6,479 bases of DNA from Chloroflexota bacterium (GTDB lineage Bacteria; Chloroflexota; UBA6077; JADZDV01). The position numbers and the translations under genes are program-made. The notes beneath the pieces are model-generated. The model saw nothing but the letters and a program-made list of their open reading frames with translations, ran no database searches and had not been told where the DNA came from. Positions 1 to 6,479 of this stretch are shown piece after piece. Numbering within the stretch: position 1 is the stretch's first letter; every line of letters starts with the position of its first letter. Location of the stretch: positions 1 to 6,479 of the forward strand of contig JADZDV010000055.1 of the NCBI GenBank assembly GCA_020850915.1, read 5' to 3'.

Positions 1-889
1 CTCCGTCCTGGAGCAGATAGGAGCGCGCGCCGTGCAGGACGCCGACCGAGCCGACGGTGAGCGTGGCGGCGTGCTGGTTCGGCTCGAGGCCCATGCCGCC
101 GGCCTCCACGCCGACCAGCCGGACACCGGGGTCGTCCACGAAGGCGTGGAAGATGCCGATCGCGTTGCTGCCCCCGCCAACACAGGCGACGACGTAGTCA
201 GGCAACCGGCCGAGGCGATCCAGCATCTGCTGGCGCGCCTCGGCGCCGATCACCGCCTGGAAGTCGCGCACCATCGTCGGGTAGGGATGCGGGCCAACCA
301 CCGAGCCGAAGATGTAGTAGGTGTCTCGAATGTTGGTGACCCAGTCGCGGATCGCCTCGTTGATGGCGTCTTTCAGGGTGCGGCTGCCGCTGGTGACCGA
401 GCGCACCTCCGCGCCCATCAGCTTCATGCGGTAGACGTTCAGCGCCTGGCGACGGATGTCTTCTTCACCCATGTAGACGACGCACTCGAGGCCGAACCTG
501 GCGCAGACGGTGGCCGCCGCGACGCCGTGCTGGCCAGCGCCCGTCTCCGCGATGATGCGGCGCTTGCCCATGTCCCGCGCCAGGAGCGCCTGGCCCAGGG
601 CGTTGTTGATCTTGTGGGCGCCGGTGTGCGCCAGGTCCTCGCGCTTGAGCCAGATCGCGGCGCCGCCCGAGCGCTCGGCCAGCCGCTCCGCTGAGTAGAT
701 CGGCGTGGGTCGGCCGCTGTAGTCGCGATTGAGGCCGCGCAGCTCGGCCAGGAAGGAGGGATCGGCGGCGGCCTTTCTGTAGGCAGTCTCCAGCTCCGCC
801 AGGGCCGGCATGACGACCTCCGGCACGAACTGGCCGCCGAACTCGCCGAAGTAGCCCGGCTTCGACGCCACTCTGGAGTTAGCCGGCAC
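1..889 (-). CDS. trpB: Tryptophan synthase beta subunit, 3' end cut by window edge
   Basis: This gene encodes the PLP-dependent subunit that joins indole to L-serine to make L-tryptophan, the last step of the pathway, normally in an alpha2-beta2 cytoplasmic complex with TrpA. The reading frame is open from a GTG at 889 to the window edge, giving 296 codons of a family that is usually about 400 residues long, so roughly the last 100 are missing. Visible landmarks are [13 protein letters not shown] (residues 12-24), [16 protein letters not shown] (81-96) with the PLP-binding lysine at K93, ETGAGQHG (115-122) with the catalytic glutamate E115, the conserved stretch ending in [16 protein letters not shown] (147-162), and the PLP-phosphate loop GGGSN (238-242). 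K93 and E115 have the same spacing as K87 and E109 of the Salmonella enzyme. The motifs suit the common TrpB1 type that partners TrpA. The GTG start is preferred because GGAGGT lies 5 bases upstream and the conserved N-terminus begins about ten residues in. The start overlaps the end of trpF by 11 bases in another frame, implying coupling. Confidence 0.97.
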   Translation of the reverse strand, partial: MPANSRVASKPGYFGEFGGQFVPEVVMPALAELETAYRKAAADPSFLAELRGLNRDYSGRPTPIYSAERLAERSGGAAIWLKREDLAHTGAHKINNALGQALLARDMGKRRIIAETGAGQHGVAAATVCARFGLECVVYMGEEDIRRQALNVYRMKLMGAEVRSVTSGSRTLKDAINEAIRDWVTNIRDTYYIFGSVVGPHPYPTMVRDFQAVIGAEARQQMLDRLGRLPDYVVACVGGGSNAIGIFHAFVDDPGVRLVGVEAGGMGLEPNQHAATLTVGSVGVLHGARSYLLQDG

Positions 890-1556
890 GGTGTACCTCC
901 TCGACAAATCGACGGATCAAGGCTGCATCTTTCCGTTTGTCTCGCTCCACGCCGCTGGAGACGTCTACAGCCCAGGGGCGCGCCTGGGCGACCGCCTCTG
1001 CCACCGTCTCAGGCCGCAATCCGCCTGCCAGGATTGCCTGGCTGGCGATGGCCCGCACGGCGCGCCAGGGGAAGCTGTGGCCCGTCCCGCCCCAGTGGGT
1101 CGCGCTGGCGGTGTCCAGCAGCAGCCGCGCGGCGTGCCAGGCCTCGGCGCTCGCCGGCCCGTCCGGTCGGCCCTCATCATCGATTCGGACCACCTTCACG
1201 ATCGGCGTGCGCACCTGACGACAGAGGTCAGGCGACTCCGTGCCGCAGAGCTGTACCAGGTCCAGGCTGACCGCGGCGGCGATCTCGTCCAGGCGGGCTG
1301 GCGTCTCGTTGACGAAGATGCCCACTGCTTGCCAACCGTTGGGTCGCTCGCGGCGGATGGCGGCGACGAGCTCCGCGGCCCGGGGGATGGTCAGCGAGCG
1401 GTGGCTGGGCGGGTAGAAGACGAAGCCAAGAAAATCCGCCCCGGCTTCGAGCGCGGCCAGGCCGTGCTCGACCTCCTGGATGCCGCAGATCTTGACCCGC
1501 GTGCGTGTCGCGCGGATCCTCGGATGGGTCCTTGCTGCGATCTCTTCAACTCTCAC
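879..1556 (-). CDS. trpF: Phosphoribosylanthranilate isomerase
   Basis: TrpF converts N-(5'-phosphoribosyl)anthranilate to CdRP by an Amadori rearrangement, the third step of the pathway, on a cytoplasmic (beta/alpha)8 barrel. The 225-residue product shows RVKICGI (20-26) with the general base C24, LLLDTAS (145-151) with the general acid D148, the GGTG phosphate loop (156-159), AILAGGL (174-180) and VDVSSGVE (197-204) followed by KD (209-210), all family signatures. The GTG start shares the sequence GTGA with the trpC stop, a 4-base overlap. Between this GTG and RVKICGI there is no other in-frame ATG, GTG or TTG, so the protein must carry about 18 extra residues before the point where most TrpF proteins begin; the extension is Arg/Ala rich and matches no domain I know. 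A GGAGGGGG tract 9 bases upstream supports this start. With five Trp residues (W75, W140, W155, W164, W195) it stands apart from its neighbours. It is a separate gene, not a TrpC-TrpF fusion. Confidence 0.96.
   Translation of the reverse strand: MRVEEIAARTHPRIRATRTRVKICGIQEVEHGLAALEAGADFLGFVFYPPSHRSLTIPRAAELVAAIRRERPNGWQAVGIFVNETPARLDEIAAAVSLDLVQLCGTESPDLCRQVRTPIVKVVRIDDEGRPDGPASAEAWHAARLLLDTASATHWGGTGHSFPWRAVRAIASQAILAGGLRPETVAEAVAQARPWAVDVSSGVERDKRKDAALIRRFVEEVHRAG
895..900 (-). promoter_or_regulatory. Ribosome binding site of trpB
   Basis: On the minus strand the sequence reads GGAGGT followed by ACACC and then the GTG start of trpB. This is a near-ideal Shine-Dalgarno match at normal spacing, lying inside the last codons of trpF. 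It fixes the trpB start at 889 even though that start lies upstream of the trpF stop. Confidence 0.8.
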
Positions 1557-2365
1557 CGTCGGGTGCCCCCTCCACCAGCGACTGGTTCCGGCAGGCCGCG
1601 GAGCTGACGGAGGAGCCTCCCGGGGTCTTCGGCGCGAACGAGCGCTTCGCCCACGAGGATTGCCGCGAAGCCGGCCTCGGCCAGGCGGGCGGTCAGCCCT
1701 GGTTCGGAGATGCCGCTCTCGGCCACGGCAATGGTGTCGGCCGGCACACCGCTCCGGAGGCGAAGGCTGGTCTCGGGGTCCACTGTGAGGGTGTCCAGGT
1801 TGCGATTGTTCACCCCGATGACTCGGGCGCCGGCCGCCACGGCGCGGGCCAACTCCGGCGCGTCGTGGACTTCGACAAGCGCTGTGAGGCCGGCCTCCGT
1901 GGTGAGAGCCAGGAGCGTCTCCAGCTCCGGCTGAGACAGGGCGCGGACGATCAGGAGGAGGGCGTCGGCGCCGAGCGCCCGCGCCTCCCAGACCTGGTAG
2001 GGATCGACGGTGAAGTCCTTGCGGAGGAGCGGCAGGTCTACCGCGGCCCGAACGGCAGCCAGGTCGTCGTCGCGGCCGTTGAAGTACTTCTCGTCGGTGA
2101 GGACCGAGATGGCGGCGGCGCCAGCGGTCTGGTAACGACGCGCCTGGACCGGCGCGTCGAGCGTGGCGTTCAGGTCGCCCTTCGCGGGCGAGCGACGCTT
2201 GATCTCAGCGATGACCTGGAGGCCTGGAGCTGCCAGGGCGGCGGCGAACTCGCGCTGACCGGTCCTGGCGAGGGCCTGGTCGCGCACCGCCTCCAGGGGC
2301 CTTGCCCGCTTACGCGCGGCGACTTCCAGCCGCTTGTTCGCCACGATCTCTTCGAGGACGCTCAC
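1553..2365 (-). CDS. trpC: Indole-3-glycerol-phosphate synthase
   Basis: TrpC closes the indole ring, turning CdRP into indole-3-glycerol phosphate with loss of CO2 and water; the product is the substrate of TrpA. The 270-residue protein has the full length of a monofunctional (beta/alpha)8-barrel enzyme. It begins SVLEEIVANKRLEV, the usual N-terminal helix region. EIKRRSP (54-60) gives E54 and K56, LLRKDF (113-118) gives the catalytic K116, LVEVHD (163-168) gives E165, GVNNRNL (184-190) gives N186, and AESGI (215-219) gives E216. These match E51, K53, K110, E159, N180 and E210 of the Sulfolobus enzyme at a near-constant offset of 3 to 6 residues. LVGEALV (238-244) is the C-terminal phosphate-binding strand and helix. 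The GTG start overlaps the trpD stop as GTGA, with a modest GAGGG 9 bases upstream. The tail [10 protein letters not shown] is a low-complexity end whose DNA carries the trpF ribosome binding site. One Trp (W126) is present. Confidence 0.97.
   Translation of the reverse strand: MSVLEEIVANKRLEVAARKRARPLEAVRDQALARTGQREFAAALAAPGLQVIAEIKRRSPAKGDLNATLDAPVQARRYQTAGAAAISVLTDEKYFNGRDDDLAAVRAAVDLPLLRKDFTVDPYQVWEARALGADALLLIVRALSQPELETLLALTTEAGLTALVEVHDAPELARAVAAGARVIGVNNRNLDTLTVDPETSLRLRSGVPADTIAVAESGISEPGLTARLAEAGFAAILVGEALVRAEDPGRLLRQLRGLPEPVAGGGGTRR
1566..1573 (-). promoter_or_regulatory. Ribosome binding site of trpF within the trpC tail
   Basis: The minus strand reads GGAGGGGG, then 9 bases, then the GTG of trpF. 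The same bases encode part of the four-glycine run near the TrpC C-terminus (residues 264-267). This supports the GTG at 1556 as the real trpF start. The spacing is slightly long, so the match is good but not certain. Confidence 0.6.
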
Positions 2366-3395
2366 GAGGCAGGGCCCTCGGCCGATTTCAGGGCCTGGGA
2401 ATAGGTCCGGACCTTCTCCAGGTGGGCGGCGACGGCGCCGCGGTCGATGAGGCTGGCGGCCGCCTCGATCCCTTCAGCCATGTTGGCGGCGATCCCAGCG
2501 GCGAACAGGCCGCCGGCGGCGTTGAGGAGGACGACGTCACGGGCGGGGCCCGGGTGGCCAGCGAGCACCTGGCTGGCCAGCTCGATATTTCGCTCCAGCG
2601 AGCCGCCGCGGACGGCGTCGCGCGGGGCGGACTGAAGGCCATACATCTCCGGCTCGATCTGCATCGGGCGAACTCCGCCATGCTCGACGAAGAAGGCGCT
2701 CGTCGGCGCGGAGATCGAGATCTCGTCGACACCGTCGCTGCCGTAGACGACGAGCGCGCGTTTGCTGCCGAGGCGGGCCAGCACCTCCGCGATACGCTCC
2801 GCCATCTCGGGGACGGCGACGCCGGTGAGCTGCATCGTGGCGCCGGCCGGGTTGGTGACCGGGCCGAGCAGGTTGAAGACGGTGCGGACGCCGATCTCGC
2901 GCCGCGGACCGATAGCATGGCGCATGGCGGGGTGGTAGATCGGGGCGAACATGAAGCCGAACCCGACCTCGCGCACCGCCTTGCCGACCTGCTCGGGGGA
3001 GAAGTCGATCGGAATGCCGAGCCCTTCCAGAAAGTCGGCGGAGCCGCAGGCGCTGGTGATACCGCGGTTGCCGTGCTTGGCAACCTTGCCGCCAGCGGCG
3101 GCGACGACCAGGGCGGAGACGGTGGAGATGTTGAAGGTATGGGCGTTGTCACCGCCTGTGCCGACGACGTCCACAACCTCGTCGCCAGCGTCCACGTGGG
3201 TGGCGTAGTCGCGCATCACACGCGCGAAGCCGGCGATCTCCTCGGAGGTCTCACCCTTCATGCGCAGCGCAACGACGAGCGCGGCGACCTGGGCGGAGGT
3301 AGCCTCGCCCTCGACGATCTCCTTCATCGCGTCCGACGCCTGGCCCTCGGCAAGATCGTGACCTTCGACGACCCGGACGATCGCTTCCCGAATAG

Positions 3396-3399
<4 letters not shown>
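2362..3399 (-). CDS. trpD: Anthranilate phosphoribosyltransferase
   Basis: TrpD transfers the phosphoribosyl group of PRPP to anthranilate, the second committed step, usually as a Mg-dependent cytoplasmic homodimer. The 345-residue length is typical of the free-standing enzyme. The glycine-rich PRPP loop GTGGD is at 80-84, followed by FNIST (89-93). KHGNR is at 108-112, leading into ITSACGSAD (114-122). The anthranilate-site region with HPAMRHAIGPRREIGVRT (156-173) and NLLGPVTNP (176-184) is intact, and the acidic metal-binding pair of the GSDGVDE motif is D225-E226. The residue after S116 is alanine where many homologues have lysine, a variation also seen in active enzymes as far as I recall. 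The ATG start shares ATGA with the trpG stop, and AAGGGGG lies 4 bases upstream, so the start is well supported. No Trp residue is present. There is no fused glutaminase domain, unlike the TrpGD of enteric bacteria. The YbiB-like TrpD2 family is less likely because the motifs fit TrpD and the context is the trp operon. Confidence 0.97.
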
Positions 3400-5509
<2,110 letters not shown>

Positions 5510-5513
5510 GACG

Positions 5514-5520
5514 CCTCCCC
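5514..5520 (-). promoter_or_regulatory. Ribosome binding site of trpE
   Basis: The minus strand reads GGGGAGG, then CGTC, then the ATG of trpE. The match to the 16S anti-Shine-Dalgarno is strong, and the site lies in the trpS-trpE gap, so trpE can start translation independently of trpS. Confidence 0.75.
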
Positions 5521-5529
5521 TGACGATCG

Positions 5530-5555
5530 GCCGGAGCAGGTGCTGCCCGTCCGGC
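5530..5555 (-). other. GC-rich RNA hairpin in the trpS-trpE gap
   Basis: In the transcript the arms GCCGGA and TCCGGC (6 bp) flank a second stem GCAG/CTGC (4 bp) with a CAC loop, separated by a 3-base CGG bulge on the 5' side. The structure ends 9 bases before the trpE Shine-Dalgarno. It is not followed by a T-rich tract, so it does not look like a standard intrinsic terminator. It may be a weak attenuator, a processing or stability element between trpS and trpE, or chance pairing in GC-rich DNA. The rest of the 70-base gap (5510-5579) has no small open frame with its own start, no run of Trp codons and no promoter that I can recognise. Confidence 0.4.
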
Positions 5556-5579
5556 TGGCGGTGACGTGCCCAGGCTGGT

Positions 5580-6479
5580 TCACAGTGCGCCCTCGCGGAG
5601 CTTCAAGCCTCGCTCTTCCGAGAAGTAGTTGATGCGCATGGCCTCGCGCATGCGGGCCAGGGTGTCCTCGGCCTCACGGCGGGCCTTGCGGCTGCCCTCG
5701 GTGACGATCTGGTCGATCAGGCCCGGCCGCTGCTGGTAGAGGGCGCGACGCTGACGGATCGGGTCGAGGAAGCGGTTCAGAGCGTCGGCCAGCTTGCGCT
5801 TGACCTCGACATCGCCTACCGTGCCGCGGAGGTAGCGCTCCTTGAGGTCGTCAACCTCAGCCGTGTCGCGGTTGAAGGCGTCGTGGTAGATGAAGACCGG
5901 ATTGCCCTCGACGTGGCCGGGATCGGTGGCGCGGAGGCGGGTGGGGTCCGTGTACATGCCGCGGACCTTGCGGGTCACCTCGTCAGGGCTGTCCGAGAGC
6001 ATGATCGTGTTGTCAAGGCTCTTGGACATCTTGGCCTTGCCGTCTGTGCCGACCAGGGTGGGCACCTCGCCGATCAGGGACTCCGGGATTGGGAAGACGT
6101 CGCCGTACAGCTCGTGGAAGCGGCGCGCGATTTCGCGGGTGACCTCGAGATGGGAGGCCTGGTCTTTGCCGACCGGCACGAGGTTAGCGCGGACCATCAG
6201 GATGTCGGCCGCCTGGAGGACCGGATAGGAGAGCAGGCCGAGGGAGGCTGTCTCGAGCTTCAGGTCGCGGACGACTTCCTTCAGAGTGGGGACGCGCTGA
6301 AGGCGCGGGACGCTGACGAGCATCGAGAAGAGCAGGAAGATCTCGGTGACCTCCGGCGCGAGCGACTGGAGGTAGATCGTGCTGCGCTCGGGGTCGATCC
6401 CGACGGCCAGGTAGTCCAGAACCAGCTCGCGGATATTGGCGCCGACGCTGCTCGGGTCTTCGTAGGCGGTCGTGAGGGA
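5580..6479 (-). CDS. trpS: Tryptophanyl-tRNA synthetase, 5' end cut by window edge
   Basis: This class Ic aminoacyl-tRNA synthetase charges tRNA-Trp with tryptophan in the cytoplasm. The frame is open from the right window edge down to a TGA at 5580, giving 299 visible residues; bacterial TrpRS is usually 330-360 residues, so about 35-60 N-terminal residues including the HIGH motif lie outside. The visible part starts with LTTAYEDP, typical of the segment after the HIGH region. LGLLSYPVLQAADILM (visible residues 80-95) and VPVGKDQASHLEVTREIARRF (101-121) form the tryptophan and ATP pocket region, and KMSKS (150-154) in GKAKMSKSLDN is the second class I signature. The C-terminal helical part (about 215-299) is the anticodon-binding domain. 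The internal methionine at 6323 is not the start, because conserved sequence continues upstream of it. The gene lies 70 bases before trpE on the same strand and is probably cotranscribed with it. No Trp codon occurs in the visible part. Confidence 0.96.
   Translation of the reverse strand, partial: SLTTAYEDPSSVGANIRELVLDYLAVGIDPERSTIYLQSLAPEVTEIFLLFSMLVSVPRLQRVPTLKEVVRDLKLETASLGLLSYPVLQAADILMVRANLVPVGKDQASHLEVTREIARRFHELYGDVFPIPESLIGEVPTLVGTDGKAKMSKSLDNTIMLSDSPDEVTRKVRGMYTDPTRLRATDPGHVEGNPVFIYHDAFNRDTAEVDDLKERYLRGTVGDVEVKRKLADALNRFLDPIRQRRALYQQRPGLIDQIVTEGSRKARREAEDTLARMREAMRINYFSEERGLKLREGAL

Noticed and set aside
108..889. TrpB2-type tryptophan synthase beta chain.
   Set aside because: The N-terminal layout, the HTGAHKINN segment and the GGGSN region follow the common TrpB1 form, and the gene lies within a complete trp operon.
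5530..5555. Intrinsic terminator between trpS and trpE.
   Set aside because: The hairpin is real on paper but is followed by CGATCGTCA and then the ribosome binding site, with no T tract, so a standard terminator call is not supported.
5580..5640. GAG triplets near the end of trpS as a TRAP binding site upstream of trpE.
   Set aside because: Only a few GAG triplets occur and their spacing is irregular; TRAP sites need about eleven GAG/TAG repeats separated by two or three bases.
5580..6323. A shorter TrpS starting at the methionine at 6323.
   Set aside because: The conserved synthetase sequence (LTTAYEDP and following) continues upstream of this Met to the window edge, so the gene is simply cut by the window.

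Overview
The window is one continuous stretch of a tryptophan biosynthesis operon, read entirely on the minus strand, so transcription runs from high to low coordinates. In transcription order the genes are trpS (tryptophanyl-tRNA synthetase, 5' end outside the window), trpE, trpG, trpD, trpC, trpF and trpB (3' end outside the window). Together trpE to trpB cover chorismate to the last step of tryptophan synthesis, except for the TrpA subunit. trpA is not in the window; the usual place for it would be just past the left edge. trpS supplies the enzyme that consumes the product, charging tRNA-Trp.

Layout: trpS ends at 5580. A 70-base gap (5510-5579) follows and holds a GC-rich hairpin and the trpE ribosome binding site. 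From trpE on there are no intergenic bases: trpE/trpG overlap by 16 bp, trpG/trpD by 4 (ATGA), trpD/trpC by 4 (GTGA), trpC/trpF by 4 (GTGA) and trpF/trpB by 11. The design implies translational coupling and fixed stoichiometry. Every complete gene keeps the catalytic residues of its family and I saw no frameshift or broken gene. Three genes (trpC, trpF, trpB) start with GTG.

Organism: the DNA is strongly G+C rich, with G/C-ending codons and GTG starts, and the gene content is chromosomal housekeeping. The order E-G-D-C-F-B with unfused trpE/trpG and trpC/trpF, plus trpS directly upstream, would suit a high-GC bacterium such as a Chloroflexota (Thermomicrobia-like) lineage. That placement is a guess from general appearance and not demonstrated. 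No mobile element, CRISPR array, tRNA or rRNA is visible.

I do not see an undescribed system here. The points worth a second look are the trpS-trpE linkage with a hairpin but no Trp leader peptide between them, the complete absence of tryptophan residues from the first four proteins (about 1,350 visible residues), the way gene tails double as ribosome binding sites, and a TrpF with an unusual N-terminal extension. The large plus-strand open frames are antisense shadows, explained under rejected items.
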